From contig NZ_CP021421.1 in assembly GCF_002201515.1 (NCBI RefSeq), positions 2,728,001-2,792,000 on the forward strand: 64,000 bases of DNA. Reading direction: 5' to 3'. Both the position numbers and the translations under genes were made by a program. The stretch comes from Muribaculum intestinale. GTDB taxonomy: Bacteria; Bacteroidota; Bacteroidia; Bacteroidales; Muribaculaceae. Positions within the stretch are counted from its first letter, which is position 1, and every line of letters begins with the position of its first letter. Of the stretch, positions 1 through 9,612 are shown piece after piece. The notes under the pieces are model-generated. The model did no database searches. It was given only the letters and a program-made list of their open reading frames with translations, and had not been told where the DNA came from.

Positions 1-142
1 GTCTTGTCCAAAAAGTTTCATGGAAAAAATGCGTGGTGTTGATAAGTTTTCCAAAATAAAAATATAATATGCTGTATTATAAATGATTATCTATTTACTC
101 AGTGCGGCGATGTTGCTGATTTTGGTAATTCGTGTTGATAAA

Positions 143-185
143 ATCGCTTGTCGACATCTCTAATCAACGAATGTTGACAAGCGAT
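143..185. other. Hairpin in the 309-base leader region before the nitroreductase
   Basis: Inverted repeat with arms 143-156 and 172-185, 14 pairs including one G-T wobble, around a 15-base loop. The T-rich side lies on the minus-strand exit, so it could end leftward transcription, but no minus-strand gene is seen to its right. I see no other gene in bases 1-309. Confidence 0.35.
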
Positions 186-309
186 GATGCATTGGCCAAT
201 ACACATGTACTCATTATCGTGTGAAAGGAATATGCGTCTTAAAAAAAGTTGTGGCTGTTATTTCCGATTCTCAGAAGATATCGCTATATTCGCATAAACT
301 TTTACAATA

Positions 310-1092
310 ATGGACTTGACCGCAATTGACACATATTTCGCAACGCGTGCAACAGTGCGTGCATATACAGATAAAGAGATTGACCGGAATCTTTTGATAA
401 ATCTAATCGAACTTGCATCCCATGCTCCTACTACCGGAAACATGCAGCTTTATTCTGTAATTGTATCGAGTACTCGGCAGGAGCGTGAGGCTATTTCTCC
501 TGCACACTTCAATCAGCCGCAAGTGACATCGGGAGCCGGAGTGGTGCTGACATTCTGTGTGGACATAAATCGTTTCTGCAAATGGTGCAGTATTAATGAT
601 GCTGAAGCCGGATTTGATAATATGCAGGCTCTTATGTATGGTGTGCTTGACTGTTCGATGTTTGCCCAGCAGTTTAACACTCTCGCAGAAATGCATGGCC
701 TGGGATGTTGTTATCTTGGCACAACACTGTTTAATGCACCTTTGATTTCTGAAGTCCTTTGCCTTCCCGATCGGGTGATACCTCTTATTACTCTTACGGT
801 GGGATATCCTGCTGCATCTACGGTGATTTCCGATCGTCTGCCGGTAAAGGGTATTATACATGATGGACTTTATCATGATTATTCCGGTGACGATATCCGC
901 GAGTTATATGCGGAGAAAGAAGCATTGCCTGAAAATATAGGCTTTGTACGTGAGAATGGCAAGAACACACTCGCGCAGGTGTATGCCGAAGTCAGATATC
1001 CGCGTGGTATGAATGAAGAATTCTCCGCCGTGCTCAATAATTATCTTGATAAGGTTCTTTTTAAGGCTGACCCGATAAAGCGGGATGAGTAA
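310..1092 (+). CDS. Nitroreductase-family protein
   Basis: 260 residues. The N-terminal half has the flavin-reductase pattern: an Arg-rich start ([10 protein letters not shown]), the [13 protein letters not shown] segment expected to hold the FMN phosphate, and a GLGCCYLG motif followed by [11 protein letters not shown] near the middle. These match NfsA-type FMN-dependent NAD(P)H oxidoreductases, which reduce nitroaromatics or quinones in the cytoplasm. The physiological substrate cannot be read from sequence. Its stop codon overlaps the recR start by one base (TAATG), so it is very probably first in a recR operon. The start at 310 follows an AT-rich leader with no strong ribosome-binding site, as is usual in Bacteroidetes. 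Confidence 0.85.
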   Translation: MDLTAIDTYFATRATVRAYTDKEIDRNLLINLIELASHAPTTGNMQLYSVIVSSTRQEREAISPAHFNQPQVTSGAGVVLTFCVDINRFCKWCSINDAEAGFDNMQALMYGVLDCSMFAQQFNTLAEMHGLGCCYLGTTLFNAPLISEVLCLPDRVIPLITLTVGYPAASTVISDRLPVKGIIHDGLYHDYSGDDIRELYAEKEALPENIGFVRENGKNTLAQVYAEVRYPRGMNEEFSAVLNNYLDKVLFKADPIKRDE

Positions 1093-1721
1093 TGATGGAA
1101 CAGGAATTCTCGTCAGTTTTGCTTGAGAATGCAGTATCCCAATTGTCACGGTTGCCAGGTGTCGGACGTAAGACAGCTTTGCGTCTTGCGTTGCACCTTC
1201 TTCGGCAGGATGAACAGACCGGAGTCGAACTGGGCCAATCTATAATTGACCTGAGACGTGGGATATCTTATTGCACATGCTGCCATAATATATCGGAGCA
1301 GCCATTATGTCCGATCTGTTCGGATGTTACACGCGATACTTCAGTCATTTGTGTGGTTGAGAGCGTTAAGGATGTGATGAGCTTCGAACGTACCGGACAG
1401 TATCGCGGGTTGTACCATGTGCTTGGTGGCTTGATTTCGCCGATGGATGGTGTCGGGCCTGACGCTTTGCAGATACGTTCGCTCGTCGAACGTGTGAAAG
1501 GTGGGTGTATTTCCGAGGTAATCCTGGCCTTGAGTGCTACGATGGAAGGGGAGACCACCAACTTTTACATATTCCGGCAACTCGGTTCTATTCCGGTAAA
1601 AATCACGCAACTGGCGCGAGGCGTATCTGTAGGCAATGAGATTGAATATACCGATGAGGTCACTCTTGGTCGTTCGCTTGTGAACAGAACCTTGTTTGCT
1701 GATTCGTTTGCGAAAAGATAA
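1092..1721 (+). CDS. recR: Recombination protein RecR
   Basis: 209 residues, close to the usual RecR length of about 200. In order: helix-hairpin-helix ([17 protein letters not shown], about residues 20-36), a four-Cys zinc finger ([16 protein letters not shown], about 57-72) and a Toprim domain beginning [10 protein letters not shown] with the conserved acidic residue. RecR acts with RecO (and RecF) to load RecA onto SSB-coated gapped DNA. It overlaps the upstream nitroreductase by one base and is followed 36 bases later by an acetyltransferase gene, suggesting co-transcription. Confidence 0.97.
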   Translation: MMEQEFSSVLLENAVSQLSRLPGVGRKTALRLALHLLRQDEQTGVELGQSIIDLRRGISYCTCCHNISEQPLCPICSDVTRDTSVICVVESVKDVMSFERTGQYRGLYHVLGGLISPMDGVGPDALQIRSLVERVKGGCISEVILALSATMEGETTNFYIFRQLGSIPVKITQLARGVSVGNEIEYTDEVTLGRSLVNRTLFADSFAKR

Positions 1722-1757
1722 GAAATAAATTCTAACAGTCACTAAACTTAAAGAACT

Positions 1758-2288
1758 ATGGCACAATTGCTGAATGACGGTGTAGTTGCGCTTCGCGCTA
1801 TCGAGCCTACCGATTTGGATGTACTTACCTCATGGGAAAATGACACATCCCTGTGGGAACTTGGGTGTACGCTGGCGCCATATTCACGCAAGCGTCTGTG
1901 GGACTATATTGAGAATTATCAGCCGGACATATACATAGCCCGTCAACTTCGGCTTGTAGCGATGGATCTTGCAAGTGGCACTCCTGTCGGCACTCTTGAT
2001 TTCTATGATTTTGATCCACATAACCGTAGGGCCGGGGTAGGTGTGCTGATAGATCGTGAGTGGCAAGGGAAAGGGTATGGCAGAAGGATGCTTGAACTTG
2101 GGATAGACTATGCCGGACGATTTATCGGGATGCATCAGCTTTGGGCGATTATCCCGATTGATAATTTGCGCAGCCAGTCGTTGTTCAAGGATGCTGGATT
2201 CGACATCTGCGGTCGCTTGCGTTCATGGCTTCGTCGCGACCGCAGTTATGTAGATGCGTATGCTTTTCAGCGTTTGTTTGAGTCATGA
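1758..2288 (+). CDS. GNAT-family N-acetyltransferase (RimJ/RimL-like)
   Basis: 176 residues. N-terminal LRAIEPTDLDVLTSWEND and the later segment VGVLIDREWQGKGYGRRMLELGI hold the acetyl-CoA binding signature (Q/R-x-x-G-x-G/A: QGKGYG). The sequence ends with the typical NLRSQSLFKDAGFDICGRLR segment of RimJ/RimL/SpeG-like enzymes that acetylate protein N-termini or polyamines. The acceptor substrate cannot be assigned. Its stop overlaps the start of the next gene by four bases (ATGA), so the two are translationally coupled. Confidence 0.85.
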   Translation: MAQLLNDGVVALRAIEPTDLDVLTSWENDTSLWELGCTLAPYSRKRLWDYIENYQPDIYIARQLRLVAMDLASGTPVGTLDFYDFDPHNRRAGVGVLIDREWQGKGYGRRMLELGIDYAGRFIGMHQLWAIIPIDNLRSQSLFKDAGFDICGRLRSWLRRDRSYVDAYAFQRLFES

Positions 2289-3172
2289 GGTTTCCTTTTG
2301 CTCTAATCGCTACAATAGCTGTGACTTTGGGCATGTCCGGTCGTACAGTCGCAATGGCCCTGGATATCGGGCGACAGAGAGAGAATTGGCCGACGGAATG
2401 GGCTATCCCGCACATATCAGCAGCGCATGTGCGCACCGAACCGCGCCATGGCGCGGAAATGTCGACACAGGCTCTGATGGGGTGGCCTATTGCCGTGCTG
2501 GAACGGTTGCCTGATGGCTGGAGCTATGTTGAACTTCCTGACGGCTATCGGGGATATGTTATTGACAATTCTCTTACTTTTGTGCCGTCGGACAGTATTG
2601 CGTACTGGAATGAGGCTCCACGCGTCATAGCTACTAATGTGTTGCCGTATATGGCATATGATTCTACTGGAGTAGCTGTCTCCGATATAGTGCAGGGTGA
2701 TATACTTATAGGAGTATCATGTGACAGTATTAATACCGACGTTATGCTCCCTGACGGGCGGCGTGCAATTATTCCATCGTCAATTTGCGTTGCCGTTGAC
2801 AGATGGGAACGTAATGTGGCGTTTGCCGAACGTGTGCTTGATACCGCTCGGTCGCTTATTGGTATCCCGTATTTATGGGGAGGGGTCACGGCCAAGGGGA
2901 TGGATTGTTCAGGGCTTACACGTCTGGCGTATCTGTCGGAGGGTATCATGCTTCCCCGCGATGCTTCCCAACAGGCTCTTGCCGGCATAGAGATACAGCC
3001 TGAAGATGTGGCCGACGGTGATCTTCTTTTCTTTGCATCTGAGAAAACCGGTCGAATCAATCATGTGGCTTTATATGCAGGCAACGATATGATGATTGAG
3101 TCGGCTGGCCGGGTCAGGCTGTCGGCAGTCCAATGGGCAAAGGTTGTGTCGATTCGGCGTGTAATCATTTGA
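2285..3172 (+). CDS. Secreted NlpC/P60 cell-wall peptidase with SH3-like domains
   Basis: 295 residues. An N-terminal hydrophobic stretch (about residues 3-24) looks like a signal peptide. It is followed by bacterial SH3-like segments (GWSYVELPDGYRGYV) and a C-terminal NlpC/P60 domain with the catalytic Cys in GMDCSGL and the catalytic His in INHVALY. The family cleaves the gamma-D-Glu-diamino acid bond in peptidoglycan stem peptides, in the periplasm of Gram-negative bacteria. It overlaps the acetyltransferase by four bases and ends the recR operon just before a strong terminator. Confidence 0.9.
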   Translation: MRFPFALIATIAVTLGMSGRTVAMALDIGRQRENWPTEWAIPHISAAHVRTEPRHGAEMSTQALMGWPIAVLERLPDGWSYVELPDGYRGYVIDNSLTFVPSDSIAYWNEAPRVIATNVLPYMAYDSTGVAVSDIVQGDILIGVSCDSINTDVMLPDGRRAIIPSSICVAVDRWERNVAFAERVLDTARSLIGIPYLWGGVTAKGMDCSGLTRLAYLSEGIMLPRDASQQALAGIEIQPEDVADGDLLFFASEKTGRINHVALYAGNDMMIESAGRVRLSAVQWAKVVSIRRVII

Positions 3173-3192
3173 GCCGATTCGGATATGAGAGC

Positions 3193-3243
3193 TCTTAAAT
3201 GACGAAAGCCGCGACATCATGTCGCGGCTTTCGTCATTTAAGA
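3193..3243. terminator. Very long bidirectional terminator between the NlpC/P60 gene and ftsH
   Basis: Perfect inverted repeat: arms 3193-3216 and 3220-3243 (24 base pairs) around a 3-base loop. It sits between the 3' ends of two convergent genes and is symmetric, so it can stop transcription from both sides. Confidence 0.9.
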
Positions 3244-3251
3244 TATTCTGC

Positions 3252-5321
3252 TTATTTCTTAGGAATCGGTGGAGGAGTGGGGGCGGTGTCTGATTCCGGA
3301 GAATGGCGGCAGGACTGCTGTGTGTCGGATGTGTCTTCCTGCTTATGCTCCGCAGGTGTGTCGTTGTCAGATTTGCTATCGGCATCTTTGTCGTCTTGTT
3401 TCTGCTCAATCTGCCGTGCGGCAAAAATCTCGTCCGTGCGCGACACCCATGGGCGTTTCCCGAAAATTTGTTCGACATCTTCAGTGAAGATTACCTCACG
3501 CTGGATAAGAGTCCGGGCGAGTCTGTGATGTCCATCCGAGTGCTTGCGAAGAATCTCTTTTGCACGCTCATACTGCTCGTTGATGATACGCGATACTTCG
3601 GCGTCGATATCTTTGGCGCGTTCCTCGCTGTATGGTTTGGAGAACCCATACTCTTGTCCTGTGGAGTCGTAGTAACACAGGTTGGGCAATCTGTCGCTCA
3701 TGCCATAGTAGGCCACCATTGCGTAAGCAAGTTTGGTGACGCGTTCAAGGTCGTTTGCGGCACCGGTGGATATGTGCCCTATGAAGAGCTCTTCTGCGGC
3801 ACGTCCGCCCAGCGTAGAGCACATCTCGTCGAGAAGAGCCTCGGCCGGGGTAATCTGGCGCTCTTCGGGCATGTACCATGCTGCTCCGAGTGCTTTGCCT
3901 CTCGGCACGATTGTCACTTTGATAAGCGGTGACGCATATCGCAGATGCCATGAAATGGTTGCATGTCCGGCTTCATGTATTGCTATAGACTGCTTCTCCT
4001 CGTCGGTCGTAATCTTGGAGCGTTTCTCCAAGCCTCCGATTATGCGGTCGACAGCATCGTTGAAATCTTGTTTTGTGACGGATTTCTTATTATGTCGGGC
4101 TGCAATAAGGGCAGCTTCGTTGCATACATTTGCAATGTCGGCGCCGGAGAATCCGGGAGTCTGGCGGGCGAGAGTCTCGACATCAAGGGAGTCGTCGGTG
4201 CGAATGTTGCGAAGGTGGACGTTGAATATTGCCACGCGGTCATTCAAGTCGGGAAGGTCAACATATATCTGTCGGTCAAAGCGGCCGGCGCGCATCAGAG
4301 CCTTGTCAAGAATATCGGCGCGGTTGGTGGCGGCGAGGATTATGACTCCGGAGTTGGAGCCGAATCCATCCATCTCAGTAAGCAACTGGTTGAGTGTGTT
4401 CTCACGCTCATCGTTGGCGCCCATGTTCGGATTACGTCCGCGAGCCCGTCCTACGGCATCAATCTCATCGATAAATACTATGCAAGGAGCCTTTTCTTTG
4501 GCCTGTCGGAAAAGATCGCGTACGCGCGATGCTCCTACTCCGACAAACATTTCTACGAAATCGCTTCCCGACATTGAGAAAAACGGTACATTGGCCTCGC
4601 CGGCTACAGCTTTGGCGAGAAGAGTCTTTCCGGTTCCGGGAGGGCCTACAAGAAGCGCTCCCTTTGGAATTTTACCTCCAAGGTCGGTGTAGCGCTGTGG
4701 ATTCTTCAGAAACTCGACAATCTCCTCAATTTCGGTCTTTGCCTCAGACAGGCCTGCGACATCCTTGAATGTCACCTGTATAGGGCCATCCTTGTCAAAT
4801 ATTTTGGCTTTGGATTTGCCTACGGAGAATACACCGCCACCGGCGCCGCCATCTTTTCCTGACATGCGCTTGAGCATGAACAGCCAGAAAACTATTAGCA
4901 GTACCATCGGACCAATCGTCCAGATCATTCCGGAGAAGTCGGTGGCTTTCTCAAACTTCACGTCTCCGGTAAATGTTCCGTTATTTTTCCACTCGTCGAT
5001 TTTGTCCTGCAACTTGTCGGCGCTTGGTATGTCGGTGAGGATTTTGGCTTCCTGACCTGTGCCTTGGGTGAACTGGCTCGGATGGAAAATTTTCGATGCC
5101 AGCGAGTCGGTCAGATATGCCTCGGCTTGATTTTTGTTAGTAAATACGACAATACGTTCTACACCACCTTCTGTAACGTATTTTTCGAAGTTGGAGTAGC
5201 TTACCTCTTTCGTTATCGAATTGTCGTCAAAATAGTACAGGGCTGCCAAGAACAGTATGATTACGGCATACATCCAGTACATACTGAACTTAATTGTCCG
5301 GTTCTTAGGTTTCTTGTCCAT
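3252..5321 (-). CDS. ftsH: ATP-dependent zinc metalloprotease FtsH
   Basis: 689 residues, somewhat longer than E. coli FtsH. Two N-terminal membrane helices (about residues 15-31 and 133-150) flank a periplasmic domain. The AAA domain follows with Walker A GPPGTGKT (226-233), Walker [10 protein letters not shown] and the SRH region, then the zinc site HEAGH near residue 448. Membrane-anchored FtsH hexamers degrade misfolded and regulatory membrane and cytosolic proteins. The last 50 or so residues form a Lys/Asp/Pro-rich tail that looks disordered. It lies 52 bases downstream of rsfS and is probably read from the same promoter. Confidence 0.97.
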   Translation of the reverse strand: MDKKPKNRTIKFSMYWMYAVIILFLAALYYFDDNSITKEVSYSNFEKYVTEGGVERIVVFTNKNQAEAYLTDSLASKIFHPSQFTQGTGQEAKILTDIPSADKLQDKIDEWKNNGTFTGDVKFEKATDFSGMIWTIGPMVLLIVFWLFMLKRMSGKDGGAGGGVFSVGKSKAKIFDKDGPIQVTFKDVAGLSEAKTEIEEIVEFLKNPQRYTDLGGKIPKGALLVGPPGTGKTLLAKAVAGEANVPFFSMSGSDFVEMFVGVGASRVRDLFRQAKEKAPCIVFIDEIDAVGRARGRNPNMGANDERENTLNQLLTEMDGFGSNSGVIILAATNRADILDKALMRAGRFDRQIYVDLPDLNDRVAIFNVHLRNIRTDDSLDVETLARQTPGFSGADIANVCNEAALIAARHNKKSVTKQDFNDAVDRIIGGLEKRSKITTDEEKQSIAIHEAGHATISWHLRYASPLIKVTIVPRGKALGAAWYMPEERQITPAEALLDEMCSTLGGRAAEELFIGHISTGAANDLERVTKLAYAMVAYYGMSDRLPNLCYYDSTGQEYGFSKPYSEERAKDIDAEVSRIINEQYERAKEILRKHSDGHHRLARTLIQREVIFTEDVEQIFGKRPWVSRTDEIFAARQIEQKQDDKDADSKSDNDTPAEHKQEDTSDTQQSCRHSPESDTAPTPPPIPKK

Positions 5322-5373
5322 TTATTTATATATTGAAGTACAAGAGAGATTTTGTGTAAATTCAAGTCCGGAG

Positions 5374-5733
5374 TCAGTCTAAATCCGGAATTTCTGTGAT
5401 TGGGGCGTCGCTCCATAATTCCTCGAGATTATAATGTTCCCGGACGTCGGGTAGGAAGATATGGACAAACACGTCTCCGTAGTCAATGACAATCCACTGC
5501 GAGTTCTGATATCCGTCGTAGTTGTAAGGCTTAGCTCCGCAATGTTCCTGCACGTATTCCCGCACACTGTCGGCAATTGCATCGACTTGAGTAGGTGAGG
5601 AGCCTTGGCAGATAATGAATGTATTGGCGGCAGAACCCTCTATGTGGCTGAGATCAACAACGGCTATTTTTTTGCCTTTGCGCTCCTGGATTCCCTCGAT
5701 TATTAATTTTATAATTTCTGATTTGTGAGTCAT
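5374..5733 (-). CDS. rsfS: Ribosomal silencing factor RsfS
   Basis: About 119 residues from the Met at 5733, chosen because conservation begins there (MTHKSEIIKLIIEGI) and the promoter boxes lie just upstream. Motifs of the RsfS/DUF143/Iojap family are clear: IAVVDLSHIEGSAANTFIICQGSS, then QWIVIDYGDVFVHIF and REHYNLEELW. RsfS binds ribosomal protein L14 and blocks subunit joining in slow growth. The rsfS-ftsH order is common in Bacteroidetes. A longer in-frame extension to 5781 would overlap the promoter and is unlikely. Confidence 0.93.
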   Translation of the reverse strand: MTHKSEIIKLIIEGIQERKGKKIAVVDLSHIEGSAANTFIICQGSSPTQVDAIADSVREYVQEHCGAKPYNYDGYQNSQWIVIDYGDVFVHIFLPDVREHYNLEELWSDAPITEIPDLD

Positions 5734-5767
5734 CTTATGTCTATTGGAAGAATCGTTAATTTTAACA

Positions 5768-5801
5768 CAAAGATAAAACAAATTTCTGACTTTGCAGCAA
5801 A
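5768..5801 (-). promoter_or_regulatory. Probable rsfS-ftsH promoter
   Basis: On the minus strand, -7 box TATCTTTG (5768-5775) with a TTTG box at 5798-5801, 22 bases apart. This fits the Bacteroidetes housekeeping consensus with slightly wide spacing. Confidence 0.55.
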
Positions 5802-5886
5802 CTTACATATATAACAACAGTTAAACCAAAAATGTCGGAAAGATGTTGGGCGTAATGTGAAATTTTTAATTCGAGTCGGTTAAATC

Positions 5887-7161
5887 CTACTCATAGCGCA
5901 TTGATTTGGCCGGGCTGACAGAAGCAATAAGGCGTCCAGGAATTAGAAGCACACACCATGCGATTGCAAATACGCCGACATTAAGTGCGATTATTTGCCA
6001 AAGGTTGATTTCTACCGGTACGAAATCAAGATAATAGGCATCGGGATCAAGCGGAACAATATGGAAATGCTGTTGCAAAAGCATGAGACCAAGTCCGATT
6101 GCATTTCCGATAATCATGCCGTATGTCACAAGACGCCGGCCAAGAAGAGAGAATATGTGTGTCACTGACTTATTGGATGCTCCAAGCGCTTTTAGAATGC
6201 CAATCATGCGCACTCGTTCCAGTATTATTATGAATAATGATGATACAAGTGTGAATCCGGATACCAGTCCCATCAGCAGCAGTATCACGATTACATTTGT
6301 GTCAAGCAATGCAAGCCAGTTGAAATACATCATGCCTGTCGATGTTACAGCCGATATGCGATACATTCCGTCGAGGCGTCCTGCCCAGGCTTCACGCATC
6401 ATAGCTTCCTGTAGCTGTAGTGCGCCTTCGTCAATGTTGTCAGTATCATTCATGTAAAGGTCTATGCGATTACCCTGAAGAGTATCAAGACCGTTTACTC
6501 CCTGGATGAATTTAATAGGGGAGTATGCATATATTTTGTCGTAATCCGAGAAGTGTGTATCGTATATGGCGGCTATCTGTGGACGTCTTGTACGTATTCC
6601 TTCGTCGGTAAAGAAATACGTAAAGACCCGGTCTCCACGGTTAAGACGTAGCTTTTCAGAAGTAATCCGTGATATTACGATTGAGTTCTCAAATGAGTCG
6701 GCCGGCCAACTGCCGTCGATTATTGATTCCTTTATGAAATCTGTTCCTGGGCCCGGAGTAAGTCCGCGCAGTACAATGCCTTCGAAGTCGGAATCGGTCT
6801 TTATCACCGCAGGGTGTTCCATCACGAGTTCCGCATCGTGGAATATCCCGGTGCCGTCGATAATGTCATGTAGCTGTGGGGAAAATGTCAGTACCGAGGT
6901 GGTCTTTGAGTCCTCGGGAATATAAGTGGCATCAGATGCTGCAAGTATTGATACATGTGCGTCAAAGCCCATGATTTTTCTGCGGATTTCGTGCTTGAAT
7001 CCGGTCACGATACATAAAGCAGCCATCATTATGGCCATTGCCAGCGCTATGCCGGAAATGGCCATAATGATGCTTGTCGCTGTGCCGCCTCCATATCCGG
7101 AGAGACGCATGCGTGAGGCTATCAGGCGTTCATATGTCATGGCGCGGCATATGGTTGTCAA
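5887..7161 (-). CDS. LolC/LolE-type lipoprotein transport ABC permease
   Basis: 424 residues. One N-terminal membrane helix (around residues 28-53), a long extracytoplasmic region, then three C-terminal helices of the FtsX-like core (around 280-310, 335-360 and 390-415), the classic LolC/E or MacB permease layout. The start (MTYERLIASRMRL) matches LolC/LolE proteins, which extract lipoproteins from the inner membrane for LolA. No ATPase is encoded next to it. Its start overlaps the upstream aminotransferase stop by four bases. An alternative start at residue 8 (7140) is possible. Confidence 0.85.
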   Translation of the reverse strand: MTTICRAMTYERLIASRMRLSGYGGGTATSIIMAISGIALAMAIMMAALCIVTGFKHEIRRKIMGFDAHVSILAASDATYIPEDSKTTSVLTFSPQLHDIIDGTGIFHDAELVMEHPAVIKTDSDFEGIVLRGLTPGPGTDFIKESIIDGSWPADSFENSIVISRITSEKLRLNRGDRVFTYFFTDEGIRTRRPQIAAIYDTHFSDYDKIYAYSPIKFIQGVNGLDTLQGNRIDLYMNDTDNIDEGALQLQEAMMREAWAGRLDGMYRISAVTSTGMMYFNWLALLDTNVIVILLLMGLVSGFTLVSSLFIIILERVRMIGILKALGASNKSVTHIFSLLGRRLVTYGMIIGNAIGLGLMLLQQHFHIVPLDPDAYYLDFVPVEINLWQIIALNVGVFAIAWCVLLIPGRLIASVSPAKSMRYE

Positions 7162-8363
7162 GAATTGCCAATATGGCCCGGATATGCTTTCAGGGCTTCC
7201 TGTAGCACTTTCATCGCTTTTGCAAGATCATCTTTGCAGAGCACGTATGCCATTCTGACTTCATCGCGACCCATGCCTTCGGTTGTGTAAAATCCTGATG
7301 CCGGAGCCATGAATATTGTCTGTCCTTCGTATTCAAATTCTTCAAGACACCATTCACAGAACCGGTCGGCATTGTCGACCGGGAGTTTGACTACCGTATA
7401 GAATGCGCCCATCGGAATCGGGCTATAGCATCCGGGAATCTTGTTGAGCTGGTCAATAAGGAATTTACGTCGGTCAACGTATTCGTTGTATGTGGCAAGC
7501 ATGTAATCCTGAGGGGTGTCAATTGACGCTTCGGCTACAATCTGTCCGAGAAGAGGAGGGCTCAGACGGGCCTGGCAGAACTTCATTATATTTTTCTTCA
7601 GTTCCTGATGCTTGGTGATAAGGGCTCCGATACGTATTCCACATTCGTTGTATCTCTTTGATACAGAGTCGATGAGTACAACTTTGTCTTCTATGCCCGG
7701 GAGATGAAATGCCGAGATATAGGGCGCACCTGTATAGCAGAATTCGCGGTATACTTCATCGGAGTATAGAAACAGGTCGTATTTCTTGACCAGGTCACGA
7801 ATCTGGAGCATCTCCTTCATCGTATACAGGTATCCAGTAGGGTTGTTCGGGTTGCATATCAGAATGCCTTTGGTCTTAGGCGTGATGAGTTCCTCGAACT
7901 TCTCAATCGGAGGCAGGGAGAAACCCTCGTCGATGGATGAGGGCACCGTTATGATTTTTGCGCCGGCCGAAATGGCAAATGCCATATAATTAGCATATGC
8001 TGGCTCCGGTACGATAATCTCGTCGCCCGGATCAAGAGTTGCCATGAAGGCAAAAAGTACAGCCTCGCTTCCTCCGGTAGTGACGATTATGTCGTCCGTA
8101 TCGACTTCAATGTTAAAGCGGTGATAATATTGACGGAGTTTTTCGCGCAGCGACAGCAATCCCTCCGAAGGACTGTACTCAAGCACTTTTCGGTCGATAT
8201 GGCGCAATGCCTCTAATCCTTCTTCAGGGGTGGGTACATCAGGCTGACCTATGTTGAGATGGTATACCTTTATACCGCGTTCTTTAGCCTTATTGGCCAG
8301 TGGAACAAGGCGACGTATAGGAGAAGCCGGCATCTCGGTGCCGCGCTGTGATACTTTTGGCAT
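7158..8363 (-). CDS. Class I/II pyridoxal-phosphate aminotransferase
   Basis: 401 residues of the AspC/AAT-I fold: LNIGQPDVPTPEEGLEAL near the start, TTGGSEAVLFAF for cofactor phosphate binding, NPNNPTGYLYT, YSDEVYREF, and the PLP-binding Lys in LIDSVSKRYNECGIRIG. It transfers amino groups between amino acids and 2-oxo acids in the cytoplasm. Specificity (aspartate, aromatic or other) cannot be read here. It is the third gene of a four-gene leftward operon, 15 bases from ribBA and overlapping the permease. Confidence 0.92.
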   Translation of the reverse strand: MPKVSQRGTEMPASPIRRLVPLANKAKERGIKVYHLNIGQPDVPTPEEGLEALRHIDRKVLEYSPSEGLLSLREKLRQYYHRFNIEVDTDDIIVTTGGSEAVLFAFMATLDPGDEIIVPEPAYANYMAFAISAGAKIITVPSSIDEGFSLPPIEKFEELITPKTKGILICNPNNPTGYLYTMKEMLQIRDLVKKYDLFLYSDEVYREFCYTGAPYISAFHLPGIEDKVVLIDSVSKRYNECGIRIGALITKHQELKKNIMKFCQARLSPPLLGQIVAEASIDTPQDYMLATYNEYVDRRKFLIDQLNKIPGCYSPIPMGAFYTVVKLPVDNADRFCEWCLEEFEYEGQTIFMAPASGFYTTEGMGRDEVRMAYVLCKDDLAKAMKVLQEALKAYPGHIGNS

Positions 8364-8378
8364 GATTCTATGTAATGC

Positions 8379-9593
8379 TTAGAGATTGTGGAGATTATGG
8401 CCCATCCGGTCTTTTTTAGTGCGCATGTAGCGGAGGTTGTATGGATTTGGCTCAATTTCGATTGGAACATTCTCTACGACTTCGAGCCCATAGCTCTGCA
8501 GGCCGACGCGTTTTACCGGATTATTTGTCATAAGGCGCATCTTGCGCACGCCGATTTCTCGGAGTATCTGAGCGCCCACTCCATAGTCGCGTTCATCAGC
8601 GAGATGACCAAGGCAGACGTTTGCTTCGACGGTGTCCATGCCATTTTCCTGGAGTTTGTAGGCTTTCATTTTTTCCATCAGACCGATTCCTCTGCCTTCC
8701 TGATTGAGATAGACCACGGCACCGCGGCCCTCTTTTTCAATCATCTGGAGCGCTTTGTGGAGCTGGTCTCCGCAGTCGCAGCGCATGCTCCCGAATATAT
8801 CTCCGGTGGCACAGGATGAGTGTACTCTTACGAGTGCGGGTTCGTCGCTGCCGGCCAGGTCGCCTTTTATTATTGCTATATGCTCAAGGCCATTGCTCTT
8901 CTGCTTGAACGGAATCAATCGGAAATGTCCGTATTCGGTAGGCATGTCTACCTCGACGCCTTTCTCAACGAGCGATTCCTGCTTCAGGCGATATGTAATC
9001 AAATCGGCGATGGATATCAGTTTCATGCCCCATTCATCGGCTTTCTGCCGCAGTTCTGGCAGGCGTGCCATTGAGCCATCGTCGCTCATAATCTCCATAA
9101 GCGCGGCGGCAGGCTGTAGGCCGGCCAGCCGTGCAAGGTCTACGGCAGCCTCGGTATGCCCCGAGCGCCGCAGCACTCCTTTGTCCTGGGCATAAAGCGG
9201 GTTGATGTGGCCAGGGCGACCGAATGTGGCCGGTGTCGAATCGGGGTCGGCAAGGGCGCGTATTGTGGCTGCACGGTCATGGATGCTTACACCGGTGGAG
9301 CACCCTTCAAGTTTGTCGACAGTGACTGTAAACGGAGTCCCGAGCACTGAGGTGTTGTCAGTAACCTGGTGCTCAAGTTCGAGCTCTTTGCAGCGTGATA
9401 TAGTAAGCGGAGCACAAAGTACGCCTCGGGCATTTTTCAGCATGAAATTGACCTGCTCGGGTGTAATCTTTTCTGCCGCAACAATGAGATCGCCTTCGTT
9501 TTCTCGGTCTTCGTCATCAACTACGATTACAAAACGTCCCTCGCGGAAATCGGCGATGGCTTCATCGATTGAGTCAAGTCGTATATTATCCAT
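8379..9593 (-). CDS. ribBA: Bifunctional DHBP synthase / GTP cyclohydrolase II (riboflavin)
   Basis: 404 residues. The N-terminal half is 3,4-dihydroxy-2-butanone-4-phosphate synthase (acidic loop [13 protein letters not shown], later [13 protein letters not shown]). The C-terminal half is GTP cyclohydrolase II with zinc-binding Cys residues in [16 protein letters not shown] and the GTP-contacting NQEGRGIGL. Together they make the two precursors of riboflavin from ribulose 5-phosphate and GTP. I see no FMN riboswitch upstream; the gene starts 19 bases after the lptG-like gene and seems to be read from its promoter. Confidence 0.97.
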   Translation of the reverse strand: MDNIRLDSIDEAIADFREGRFVIVVDDEDRENEGDLIVAAEKITPEQVNFMLKNARGVLCAPLTISRCKELELEHQVTDNTSVLGTPFTVTVDKLEGCSTGVSIHDRAATIRALADPDSTPATFGRPGHINPLYAQDKGVLRRSGHTEAAVDLARLAGLQPAAALMEIMSDDGSMARLPELRQKADEWGMKLISIADLITYRLKQESLVEKGVEVDMPTEYGHFRLIPFKQKSNGLEHIAIIKGDLAGSDEPALVRVHSSCATGDIFGSMRCDCGDQLHKALQMIEKEGRGAVVYLNQEGRGIGLMEKMKAYKLQENGMDTVEANVCLGHLADERDYGVGAQILREIGVRKMRLMTNNPVKRVGLQSYGLEVVENVPIEIEPNPYNLRYMRTKKDRMGHNLHNL

Positions 9594-9612
9594 TTCGTAT
9601 AGTATTTCAGCT

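Noticed and set aside
3733..4692. Long plus-strand frames opposite ftsH (also 3303-3932 and 3963-4577)
   Set aside because: Shadows of ftsH codons, rich in Ser/Arg/Cys with no family resemblance.
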